From DATARH01 sp050246595 (GTDB lineage: Bacteria > Pseudomonadota > Alphaproteobacteria > ATCC43930 > CGMCC-115725), in NCBI GenBank assembly GCA_050246595.1, contig JBFWVT010000025.1, positions 1 through 63,630 on the forward strand: a stretch of DNA of 63,630 nt, given 5' to 3'. Positions within the stretch are counted from its first letter, which is position 1; each line of letters starts with the position of its first letter. This document shows, piece by piece, positions 27,943 through 35,448 of the stretch. The notes beneath the pieces are model-generated. The model had not been told where the DNA came from. It worked only from the letters and a program-made list of their open reading frames with translations, and did not search any database. The position numbers were made by a program, and so were the translations under genes.

Positions 27943-28917
27943 TCAGAAATACCGGCGCAGATTGGCGCGGATGCGCGCGAGGGGCGGTGTGTCCGGATCG
28001 GCGGCGGCGAACGGTTCGCCGGTGATCGTCTCGAAAGCGCCGATATACACGGCGGCGGTCGCGACGATCATGTCCCGCGGAATCGGCGGCAGCTCGTCAC
28101 GGTAGGGATCGCATCTTGCCGCTACCCAGCGGCGCAGAAAATCCTTGTCGAAGCTGTCGGGCGGCTCGCCGGCGGCGAAGCGGGGCGGATAGCTCCCGGC
28201 AAACCAGTAGCGGCTGCTGTCCGGGGTATGGATTTCGTCGCCGAGGACGATTCGCCCGGCGCGGTCACGCCCGAATTCGTATTTCGTATCGGCCAGGATC
28301 AGCCCGCGCCGGGCCGCGATGTCGCGCCCGCGGGCGAACAGCGCCAGCGCCGCCGCCGAGACCTCGTCCCACTGCGCCGCCGACAGCAGACCGCGCCCGA
28401 TGATCTCGGCCGGCGCGATCGGCTCGTCATGCTCGCCGTCGCGCGCCTTTGTCGTCGGCGTGATGACCGGATCAGGCAGTTTCTCGTTCTCGCGCAAGCC
28501 TTCGGGAAAGCGCAGCCCGTACATCTCGCGCTGCCCGTGCCGGTACATCGACCACACCGAGGTCGCCGTCGTCCCGGCGAGATAGTCGCGCACGACGATC
28601 TCGACCGGCAGGATGTCGAGCCGGGTGCACACCATGACATTCGGATCGGGATGATCGAGAACGTGATTCGGGCACAGATCTTGTGTCTGGTCGAACCAGA
28701 ACCGCGCCGTTTGCGTCAGCACCTGCCCTTTGAACGGGATCGCGGCGATCGCGCGGTCAAACGCGCTGAGCCGGTCGGTCGCGATGATGATGCGCCTGCC
28801 GTCCGGCAGGTCGTAATTGTCGCGCACCTTGCCGCGGTAGTGGTTCGGCAGCTCCGGGATCGTCGCGTCGTCGAGGACAAAACCGGCATGGCGGGCGAGG
28901 AATTCCGGATCGACCAT
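27943..28917 (-). CDS. purC: Phosphoribosylaminoimidazole-succinocarboxamide (SAICAR) synthase
   Basis: ATP-dependent enzyme that joins aspartate to CAIR in purine synthesis, 324 aa. Motifs are GKVRDNYDLPDGR, ATDRLSAFDR, PFKGQVLTQTA, VRDYLAGT, LILADTKYEFG and LGDEIHTPDSSRYW. It is longer than the about 240-residue E. coli type and closer to the yeast ADE1 length class, with an extra C-terminal region (DEIHTPDSS ... RANLRRYF). The start ATG at 28917 gives MVDPEFLARHAGF. The open frame extends to 28992 without a ribosome-binding site. It stands alone, not in a pur operon. Confidence 0.93.
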   Translation of the reverse strand: MVDPEFLARHAGFVLDDATIPELPNHYRGKVRDNYDLPDGRRIIIATDRLSAFDRAIAAIPFKGQVLTQTARFWFDQTQDLCPNHVLDHPDPNVMVCTRLDILPVEIVVRDYLAGTTATSVWSMYRHGQREMYGLRFPEGLRENEKLPDPVITPTTKARDGEHDEPIAPAEIIGRGLLSAAQWDEVSAAALALFARGRDIAARRGLILADTKYEFGRDRAGRIVLGDEIHTPDSSRYWFAGSYPPRFAAGEPPDSFDKDFLRRWVAARCDPYRDELPPIPRDMIVATAAVYIGAFETITGEPFAAADPDTPPLARIRANLRRYF

Positions 28918-29062
28918 CAGGGGCTCGGCATCGGGCAGACGGCGGCGGTTCCCGCAATATAGTTCGGACGCCAAACTCTCGAAACACTGCAACGTCGTAT
29001 GCTAAAAGGTGCGATAAAGCCGGAGACGATCGCCGGGCGGTCCGCGACGGCGCAGGAGCGAG

Positions 29063-29587
29063 ATGAGCCAGTCAACCGCCCAGCTACGGGACGAACCGCG
29101 CGAATTTGTCCTGCCGCCCGCCGGCGCACGGGACCGCCTCCCGGTTCCGGTGACGCGACCTGCGGGGAGGCCGGAGCCGGGCATGGCGGGCGCGGGGGCC
29201 GGGCTGCTCGCCTGGGGCGAGTTCGTATTGCTCGGTTTTCTCGTCCTGGTCGGCGCGTTCTTCGCCAGCGCCGCCGCCAGCCCCGGCGATTACGCGTGCG
29301 GCATGATCCTGATCCTGGCGGCGCTCGCGCTCGCCTTCCTGCGGCTGAAAGCCCGCTTCGACGGCGCACCCGGCGACTGGGCCGGCTCGCTGCTCGTCGA
29401 TGATTGGGCGAATCTGACCGCGGTCATCGTCGTGTTCGTGGTTCTCGGTCTCGCCGGGCTGTTTCTCGCCGCTGCTTACGAGTATGGCGGTCTGCACAAT
29501 GCCGGGATCGCGTTGTTCGTCGTCAGCGGCGTCGCGGTGTTCCTGAACCTGAAGCACGTCTTCGACAATCACGACCGCCGGCGCTGA
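29063..29587 (+). CDS. Hypothetical membrane protein, 174 aa
   Basis: The first about 45 residues are soluble and proline-rich. About four hydrophobic segments follow (AWGEFVLLGFLVLVGAFFAS, CGMILILAALALAFL, LTAVIVVFVVLGLAGLFLAAA, GIALFVVSGVAVFLNL). I do not recognise a family. The ATG at 29063 has AGGAG upstream at good spacing. It lies 10 nt before pdxY in the same direction and is probably co-transcribed with it. Function unknown. Confidence 0.65.
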   Translation: MSQSTAQLRDEPREFVLPPAGARDRLPVPVTRPAGRPEPGMAGAGAGLLAWGEFVLLGFLVLVGAFFASAAASPGDYACGMILILAALALAFLRLKARFDGAPGDWAGSLLVDDWANLTAVIVVFVVLGLAGLFLAAAYEYGGLHNAGIALFVVSGVAVFLNLKHVFDNHDRRR

Positions 29588-29597
29588 GCGGGGAGAA

Positions 29598-30440
29598 GTG
29601 CCCTCCGTCCTGTCGGTCCAGTCGCGCGTCGCCTACGGCCATGTCGGCAACACCGCGTCGGTGTTTCCGCTGCAGCGTCTCGGGATCGAGGCCTGGGCGC
29701 TCGACACGGTCGCGTTCTCGAACCATACCGGGCACGGGCGCTGGCGCGGCTCGGCAGTGGCCGCGGCGCAGATTGCCGAATTGTTCGAGGGGATTGCCGC
29801 GCTCGGCGTTCTGCCGCAGATCGATGCGGTGCTGTCCGGCTATCTCGGCGACGCGGCCACCGGACCGGTATTGCTCGACATCGTCGCGCGGGTGCGCGCC
29901 GCCAACCCGCGCGCGCTGTTCTGTGTTGACCCGGTGATCGGTGATACCGATACCGGCTCGTATGTGACCCCCGGCATCGCCGAGTTCTTCCGCGACCGTG
30001 CCCTGTCGCTGGCCGATATCGTCACGCCGAACCTGTTCGAGCTGGAGTATCTGACCGGCGCGCGCATTGCGAGCCTCGCCGAGGCGGCGGCCGCCGCCGC
30101 AATGCTGCGGGCGCGCGGCCCCGGCATCGTGCTGCTGACCAGCCTGGCGCTGGAGCCCGGCCGCCTGACGATGCTGACGCTGGGACCCGACGGCGCCTGG
30201 ACCGTCGAGACGCCACACCTTCCCATTGTGCTGAACGGCTGCGGCGATGTGACGGCGGCGCTGTTTCTGGCGCGTCTGTTGCGCGGCGACACCCTGCCGG
30301 AGGCGCTCGCGATGACGGCGGCCTCGATCTTCGCGGTGATCGAGACGACCGCCCGCCTCGGCCGTTACGAGTTGGCCCTCGTCGCCGCGCAGGACGAGTT
30401 GGCCGTGCCGTCGCGCCGCTTTGCCCTACGCCGGGTATGA
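29598..30440 (+). CDS. pdxY: Pyridoxal kinase
   Basis: Salvage kinase phosphorylating pyridoxal to PLP, 280 aa, ribokinase-like fold. Supporting motifs: LSVQSRVAYGHVGN at the N-terminus, PVIGDTDTGSYV, ADIVTPNLFELEYLTG, and the anion-hole motif NGCGDVTAALF with the catalytic Asp. The GTG start at 29598 has GGGAGA upstream and lies 10 nt after the preceding stop. PLP is needed by the oxoamine synthase in this window, but the two are not neighbours. Confidence 0.9.
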   Translation: MPSVLSVQSRVAYGHVGNTASVFPLQRLGIEAWALDTVAFSNHTGHGRWRGSAVAAAQIAELFEGIAALGVLPQIDAVLSGYLGDAATGPVLLDIVARVRAANPRALFCVDPVIGDTDTGSYVTPGIAEFFRDRALSLADIVTPNLFELEYLTGARIASLAEAAAAAAMLRARGPGIVLLTSLALEPGRLTMLTLGPDGAWTVETPHLPIVLNGCGDVTAALFLARLLRGDTLPEALAMTAASIFAVIETTARLGRYELALVAAQDELAVPSRRFALRRV

Positions 30441-30526
30441 TTCACATCTCCGGCGAACTTCGCGAAGCGAGCCGGAATTGCTATCGTCGCACCTGGCATG
30501 TTCCGCCATCGCGATCGGAGTTCGCC

Positions 30527-31708
30527 ATGCTGACCACCACAAGCGACATGATCCTGCCGACCGCGATCACCGGGTCCTATCCCCGGCCCCTATGGTACGA
30601 CGCCAGTCTGCAAGGCCGCTCGTTCAAGACGATGCTCGGCGATTCGCTGTTCCGCGAACAGTATCTCGACGCGGTCGCGGCGATCATCAACGCGCAGGAA
30701 GCCGCTGGTCTCGATATCGTCACCGACGGCGACAGCCGTTTCGATCTCGCGGTCGGCGGCAAGTCCTGGTTCTTCTACCCGATCGAGCGATTGGGCGGCG
30801 TCACCGGGCACCGCGACACCTCGCGCGGCTGGATGCGGCGGCAGGGCGCGGGGCTGCGGCCGGGAAAAATCCTGTGGGAGGTGCAGGAAGCCTATCAGCC
30901 GGGGGTCGTGACCGAAAAACTGACCCGCGGCCCTCTCGAATACACCGCGATCTGGCAGGTCGCGCAGCGTCTGACCGACAAGCCCGTCAAGTTTGGCGCG
31001 ATCTGCGCCCCCGGTCTCGCCAGCATGTTGTGGGACGAGCACTACCATGACGACAGGGCGCTGATCCTCGATCTGTGCGACATCATGAACGCCGAGTTCA
31101 AGGAATTGGCGGCGGCGGGCTGCCCGGTAATCCAGGTCGAGGAGCCGCGTCATCATGGCATGACCACCCTGCCCGACTGCCAGGACAGCGATCTCGAATT
31201 CCAGACCGAGGCGTTCAACCGCCAGCTCGACGGGGTCGAGGCCGAGATCTGGGTGCATTGCTGCTGGGGCAACCCGAACCAGCAGCGGGTCTATTATCCG
31301 GTGCCGAGCTACGAGCGCGCCCTGCCGCATCTGCTGCAACTCAAATGCGATGTCATCACGTTCGAGTGCGCCTCGACCGACGGCAAAGACCTGCCGCTCT
31401 TCGCAAAATATCCGACCGATAAAAAGATCGGCATCGGCGTCGTCAGCCATACCGACACGGTCGTCGAGCCGCCCGAGAAGGTTGCCAACCTGATCCGCAA
31501 GGCGCTCGACTACATCCCGCCCGAGCGGCTCGTCGTCACCACCGATTGCGGCTTTGGCCGCGAGGGGCTGTCGCGGCGAATCGCCTATTACAAATGCGTT
31601 GCGCTGGTCGAGGGCACCAATATCGTGCGCCGCGAGCTGGGCCTTCCCGAGGCGCGGGTGCGCGCCGCCGACCCGCTTCTCTATTTCGCCACGGCGGGCG
31701 GCGCGTAA
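30527..31708 (+). CDS. MetE-like (cobalamin-independent methionine synthase C-domain) protein
   Basis: TIM-barrel protein of 393 aa related to the catalytic domain of MetE (UroD/MetE superfamily). Motifs are PTAITGSYPRPLWY, DIVTDGDSRFD, PVIQVEEPRHH, WVHCCWGNP (a His-Cys pair at a zinc-site position) and TTDCGFGREGL with another Cys. It lacks the folate-binding N-terminal half of full MetE. Such short forms may transfer methyl groups from other donors, or act on homocysteine or coenzyme M-like thiols; which applies here is unknown. The ATG at 30527 has GGAG at 30517. The frame extends back to 30437 over the pdxY stop. Confidence 0.8.
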   Translation: MLTTTSDMILPTAITGSYPRPLWYDASLQGRSFKTMLGDSLFREQYLDAVAAIINAQEAAGLDIVTDGDSRFDLAVGGKSWFFYPIERLGGVTGHRDTSRGWMRRQGAGLRPGKILWEVQEAYQPGVVTEKLTRGPLEYTAIWQVAQRLTDKPVKFGAICAPGLASMLWDEHYHDDRALILDLCDIMNAEFKELAAAGCPVIQVEEPRHHGMTTLPDCQDSDLEFQTEAFNRQLDGVEAEIWVHCCWGNPNQQRVYYPVPSYERALPHLLQLKCDVITFECASTDGKDLPLFAKYPTDKKIGIGVVSHTDTVVEPPEKVANLIRKALDYIPPERLVVTTDCGFGREGLSRRIAYYKCVALVEGTNIVRRELGLPEARVRAADPLLYFATAGGA

Positions 31709-31812
31709 GCGGCCGGCCCGCACCGCCGGTGTCGCGCCGCATTGACGGCAGTCGCGGTCGGGCCATGTCTCTGACGCCGCGCTCGGCGGTGGTTTCGGAA
31801 AGTTCGTCTGGC

Positions 31813-32451
31813 ATGAACGCATTTATCCACCGCCGTCGCCTGCTTGCGGCGGCGCTGCTGCCGCTGCTCCCGGCCGCGTCCCGGGCGGCGGCGCCGGTGC
31901 CGGCAACGCTCGTCCCGCAGGACACGCTCGAACTGCAGCGCATCGCCGCTTACATGAACAACATCCGCACGATGACCGCGCGGTTTCAGCAATTCGCGAG
32001 CAACGGAACAAGCACCGGGCGGCTGTGGGTCGCGCGCCCCGGCCGCATGCGCTTCGAGTATGACCCGCCCACCCAGATCGCGCTGCTCGCCGACGCGCAG
32101 AGCGTGTACTACTGGGACAAGGAACTGAACCAGACCTCGAAATACGAACTGCGGCAGACCCCGGCATGGTTCTTTCTGCGCGATCCGATCAGCTTCGGCG
32201 GCGAGGTCGTCGTGACCCGGTTCGAGCGCGCCGGCGGCATCATCCGGGTCACGCTGGTCGAGAGCGCCCGGCCGGAGGCGGGATCGTTGACGCTGGTTTT
32301 CCGGGAGAACCCGCTCGCCCTGGTGCAGTGGATCGTGCTCGATCAGCAGGGCAAGACCACCACGGTGTCGCTGTACGACACGCAATTCGGAGTGGCGCTC
32401 GATCCCGGGATGTTCCAGTATGGGTCGCTGTTCGCCGGAGCGAAGCGTTAA
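31813..32451 (+). CDS. lolA: LolA-like outer-membrane lipoprotein carrier
   Basis: Periplasmic chaperone that moves lipoproteins from the inner to the outer membrane, 212 aa. The signal peptide is MNAFIHRRRLLAAALLPLLPAASRAAA. The mature part has the LolA pattern: IRTMTARFQQFASNG, RPGRMRFEYDPP, SVYYWDKELNQ, and LVQWIVLDQQGKTTTVSL near the end. The ATG at 31813 gives a normal signal peptide; ATG 31765 would add 16 residues. No LolB gene is nearby. Confidence 0.85.
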   Translation: MNAFIHRRRLLAAALLPLLPAASRAAAPVPATLVPQDTLELQRIAAYMNNIRTMTARFQQFASNGTSTGRLWVARPGRMRFEYDPPTQIALLADAQSVYYWDKELNQTSKYELRQTPAWFFLRDPISFGGEVVVTRFERAGGIIRVTLVESARPEAGSLTLVFRENPLALVQWIVLDQQGKTTTVSLYDTQFGVALDPGMFQYGSLFAGAKR

Positions 32452-32476
32452 AACCTGATCAAAAAGAGCGGGAATA

Positions 32477-33256
32477 ATGTCCGGTCGCGGCCATCCGATC
32501 ATTGGCATACCGTCGTGCATCCGCACGATCAACGAGCGCGGGTTTCACACCGTCAGCGAAAAATATCCGGAGGCCGTTATCGAGGTCGCCGGGTGCCTGC
32601 CGGTGCTGATCCCGGCCGTCGGACCCAAAACCGATTGCACCACGCTGCTCGAGCGGCTCGACGGTCTGCTGCTGACCGGCAGCCCGTCAAATGTCGAGCC
32701 GCACCATTACGGCGGGCCGCCGAGCATGGAGGGCACGCTGCACGATCCCGACCGCGACGCGACGACATTGCCGCTGATTCGCGAGGCGGTGCGGCGCGAC
32801 ATGCCGGTGCTGGCGATCTGCCGCGGCATTCAGGAATTGAATGTCGCGCTCGGCGGCACGTTGCATCAGCGCATTTTCGAGATGCCGGAGCGGCACAACC
32901 ATCGCCGGCGCCGGCGCGACATGACGATCGAGGAACGCTACGCGCCGGCCCATCCGGTCAAGCTCGCCGCAGGCGGGCGGCTGTTCGAGCTGATCGGCGC
33001 CCCGGAGATCATGGTCAATTCGCTGCACGGACAAGGCATCGACCGGCCCGCGCCGGGGCTGCTTGTCGAGGCGACCGCACCGGACGGGCAGATCGAGGCG
33101 GTCAGTCTGTCGGGTGCGCGGTTTGTCGTCGGCGTGCAGTGGCATCCGGAATACCGGGCCGCGGAGAACCCGATGTCGCGGGCGCTGTTCGGCGCCTTTG
33201 CGCAGGCCTGCCATGCAACCGGCACGCAAGCTGCGGCGAGTCGTCGCGCAGCTTAG
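32477..33256 (+). CDS. Gamma-glutamyl-gamma-aminobutyrate hydrolase family (PuuD-like, peptidase C26)
   Basis: Class I glutamine amidotransferase-like hydrolase of 259 aa. The nucleophile Cys sits in LAICRGIQELNVALGG. The His-x-Glu pair is in GVQWHPEY. LLTGSPSNVEPHHYG marks the oxyanion-loop region. The PuuD family hydrolyses gamma-Glu-GABA in putrescine breakdown, but related proteins cleave other gamma-glutamyl compounds. No other puu genes are near, so the substrate is uncertain. It starts 26 nt after the lolA-like gene. A gap of 292 bp with a candidate small gene follows. Confidence 0.87.
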   Translation: MSGRGHPIIGIPSCIRTINERGFHTVSEKYPEAVIEVAGCLPVLIPAVGPKTDCTTLLERLDGLLLTGSPSNVEPHHYGGPPSMEGTLHDPDRDATTLPLIREAVRRDMPVLAICRGIQELNVALGGTLHQRIFEMPERHNHRRRRRDMTIEERYAPAHPVKLAAGGRLFELIGAPEIMVNSLHGQGIDRPAPGLLVEATAPDGQIEAVSLSGARFVVGVQWHPEYRAAENPMSRALFGAFAQACHATGTQAAASRRAA

Positions 33257-33349
33257 GCTTGAATTTTGAAAAGTTCCCGGTTCGTGCATGCGTTCTGCGC
33301 CGAGGCCTCATGCATTTGTCGCATCTTTCTAATTCGCCGGAGGCCACCC

Positions 33350-33442
33350 ATGTTAGGGACCAGAAGCGGAGAGGGTATCCAAGCCCTCTTACAAACCGGC
33401 CCCGTCTCCCCTGCGGGTCCGGATTTCCCCAAGCGCTTCTGA
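33350..33442 (+). CDS. Candidate small protein or leader peptide, 30 codons
   Basis: ATG at 33350 is preceded by a strong GGAGG site at 33341-33345 with good spacing. It opens a 30-codon frame (MLGTRSGEGIQALLQTG..., ending PDFPKRF). The stop TGA at 33440-33442 is followed 5 bases later by a strong intrinsic terminator, so the unit looks like a complete small transcript. A TGCATG...CATGCA inverted repeat lies upstream near 33287-33316. I do not recognise the peptide. It could instead be an attenuator leader for xthA, which starts 65 bp beyond the terminator. Confidence 0.45.
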   Translation: MLGTRSGEGIQALLQTGPVSPAGPDFPKRF

Positions 33443-33447
33443 CAGCA

Positions 33448-33483
33448 GGCGCCCGGTCCTCCCCCCCGACCGGGCGCCTTTTT
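33448..33483 (+). terminator. Rho-independent terminator
   Basis: Perfect 11-bp stem GGCGCCCGGTC / GACCGGGCGCC with a 9-base pyrimidine-rich loop, followed by TTTTT at 33479-33483. It is the clearest intrinsic terminator in the window and lies between the small open frame and xthA. Confidence 0.9.
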
Positions 33484-33548
33484 GTCCGGATACTGCCGGC
33501 CGTTCAGAGGCGGCGCGATGCTGCGGCCCCCGATCGCGGAGCGGCGAG

Positions 33549-34346
33549 TTGCGTCTGATCACCTGGAACATCAACTCGGTGCGGCTGCGCCTCGATCTGG
33601 TGCGCCGGCTGCTCGACGAGCAGCAGCCCGATATTCTGTGTTTGCAGGAAACCAAGACCCCGGACGAGCATTTTCCGCGCGATGCCTTCGCGGCGCTCGG
33701 CTACCACGACACCCTCATCCATGGCATGAAGGGCTATAACGGTGTCGCGATCCTGTCGCGGCTGCCCCTTGCGGCGGCGGCGACGCGTTCCTGGTGCGCG
33801 CGCGAGGATTGCCGCCACGCGATCGTCGAGCTGCCGGGCGGGATCGAGCTGCACAATCTTTATGTGCCCGCCGGCGGCGACGTGCCCGATCCCGAAGCCA
33901 ATCCGAAATTCGCGCACAAGCTGCAATTCCTCGATGAACTGACCGTCTGGTTCGCCGAGCGCGGCGCCCGGAACGGCAACGGGCGCGCGATGATCGCGGT
34001 CGGCGATCTCAATATCGCGCCGCTCGAAACCGATGTGTGGTCGCACAAGCAGCTTTTGACCGTTGTCAGCCACACGCCGGTCGAGGTCGAGCGGCTCGAT
34101 GGGTTGCAGCGCGCCGGCGGGTTTGTCGATGCGGTGCGCCATTTCGTGCCGCCGGAGCAGCGGCTCTATACGTGGTGGAGCTACCGCAACCGCGACTGGG
34201 CGGCGAGCGATCGCGGCCGCCGCCTCGACCATATCTGGGTGACACCCGGTCTGGTCGGCAGCCTGACAGCGGCGCAGGTTCACCGCGACATCCGGGGCTG
34301 GGACAAGACCTCGGACCATGTGCCGGTGATGATCGACCTGGCCTGA
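33549..34346 (+). CDS. xthA: Exodeoxyribonuclease III
   Basis: AP endonuclease and 3'-5' exonuclease of base-excision repair, 265 aa. Motifs of the EEP fold: ITWNINSVRLRL, LCLQETKTPDEHFP (metal-binding Glu), YNGVAILSR, LYVPAGGDVPD, VGDLNIAP (Asp, Asn), RLDHIWVTP, and SDHVPV with the general-base His. The TTG start at 33549 has GGAG seven bases upstream and begins directly at the conserved N-terminus. It lies 65 bp after a strong terminator, so it needs its own promoter or read-through. Confidence 0.93.
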   Translation: MRLITWNINSVRLRLDLVRRLLDEQQPDILCLQETKTPDEHFPRDAFAALGYHDTLIHGMKGYNGVAILSRLPLAAAATRSWCAREDCRHAIVELPGGIELHNLYVPAGGDVPDPEANPKFAHKLQFLDELTVWFAERGARNGNGRAMIAVGDLNIAPLETDVWSHKQLLTVVSHTPVEVERLDGLQRAGGFVDAVRHFVPPEQRLYTWWSYRNRDWAASDRGRRLDHIWVTPGLVGSLTAAQVHRDIRGWDKTSDHVPVMIDLA

Positions 34347-34396
34347 TCGGCGAAGCCGGGCTTTTATCTGGACCTCCGGCCGGCTGCCGGTGATCC

Positions 34397-34891
34397 TCAC
34401 CGCCGAATACGACGGTAAAGATGATACCGCCCGGCGGCGACCCCGTCCGGCAGCGACAACGGCTCCAGCTCGGCGGAAGCGATCGGCGGATCGCTGACCA
34501 GCACGCCGCCGCGGCGCAACAGAGGCACGATGCTCGGCGTCAGCTCGGCGGCGAGCGCAAGGTTGGCGGCGGCATCACCACTGCCGGCGTCGAAATGCGC
34601 CAGCGCGACCCGCCCGCCGAACCGGTCGCGCAGACCCGGCAGGGTTTCGCGCATATCGCCGAGGATCAGCCGTTCCGCGGATGGCACGCAATCGGGATGC
34701 GCCGCGACAAGCCGCTCGCAGACATGGATCTCCCGCTCCGGGAACAACTCGCGCAGATGGTCATAGGTCCGGCCGTTGCCGAGACCCAGCTCCAGCACGA
34801 TCCCGTCGATCCCGCCGATCAGCGCCGCCGCCCGGTTCAGGCATGCGCGCTGCGCCCGGAGCCGCCGGATGAAGCTGTCGAGCCGGCTCAT
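34397..34891 (-). CDS. Class I SAM-dependent methyltransferase (Methyltransf_17-like)
   Basis: Small soluble methyltransferase of 164 aa. The SAM-binding loop is LELGLGNGRTYDHLRELFP, with the acidic strand end in HVCERL and a further motif LAHFDAGSGDAAANLALA. This pattern is characteristic of a compact alphaproteobacterial family of unknown substrate. Its ATG overlaps the stop of the upstream cyclic-nucleotide-binding gene as ATGA, indicating tight translational coupling. With that gene and the ABC exporter it forms a three-gene minus-strand operon next to divergent glycosyltransferase genes, so the substrate may be a glycan or lipid; that is inference. Confidence 0.82.
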   Translation of the reverse strand: MSRLDSFIRRLRAQRACLNRAAALIGGIDGIVLELGLGNGRTYDHLRELFPEREIHVCERLVAAHPDCVPSAERLILGDMRETLPGLRDRFGGRVALAHFDAGSGDAAANLALAAELTPSIVPLLRRGGVLVSDPPIASAELEPLSLPDGVAAGRYHLYRRIRR

Positions 34892-35406
34892 TCGGCCGCG
34901 TTCGCATCCGGTCTGTTTGCGTCCGGCCGGGCCGGCGCCGTGCCCTCGCGCAACTGGCGCAGCTCGGAAAGAGCCGCGCGCAACTGCTGGTTCGTCTGTT
35001 CGAGGCGATGCGCCAGCTCGCGCATGATCGAGACCGCCATATTCGGAAACTCGCGCACCATGCGCAGAAACGGCTCCTTGGCGATGCGCAGCGCGACGAG
35101 CCGGGTTTTCGCGCGCACCGTCGCGGTGCGCGGCACGTCGCACAAAATCGCCATCTCGCCGAGGATGTCGTTTGCACCCAATGTCGCGATCGTGACCGGC
35201 CCGGTCGGCGTCTCGACCAGAATATCCGCCTCGCCCTCAATGATCAGATAGGCCGCATCGGCGGCGTCGCCCTGCTTGAACAATGTCTTGCCGGCGTCGT
35301 AGGCGACCCGCTGGCTCATAAAGGCCAAGAGCTTGAGCCGGGGGGCCTCCATGTCGGCGAAAAACGGAATCTGCCGAAGCAGTTCGAATTCCTGCGCCAG
35401 ACTCAC
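34888..35406 (-). CDS. Cyclic nucleotide-binding domain protein
   Basis: 172 aa with one cNMP-binding beta-roll. Motifs are FFADMEAPRLKLLAFMSQ, DAGKTLFKQGDAADAAYLI, and the phosphate-binding cassette ILGEMAILCDVPRTATVRA with Glu and Arg in the expected places. No DNA-binding helix-turn-helix follows. Instead there is a helical C-terminus (MRELAHRLEQTNQQLRAALSELRQL), probably coiled coil, and a short DAN repeat. It is therefore likely a sensor or regulatory subunit, perhaps of the ABC exporter encoded 43 nt upstream. GTG start at 35406. Confidence 0.85.
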   Translation of the reverse strand: MSLAQEFELLRQIPFFADMEAPRLKLLAFMSQRVAYDAGKTLFKQGDAADAAYLIIEGEADILVETPTGPVTIATLGANDILGEMAILCDVPRTATVRAKTRLVALRIAKEPFLRMVREFPNMAVSIMRELAHRLEQTNQQLRAALSELRQLREGTAPARPDANRPDANAAE

Positions 35407-35448
35407 GTCGTTGATCCCTCTCGGTTCCGCGCTGTTGCACCCGCTTCG

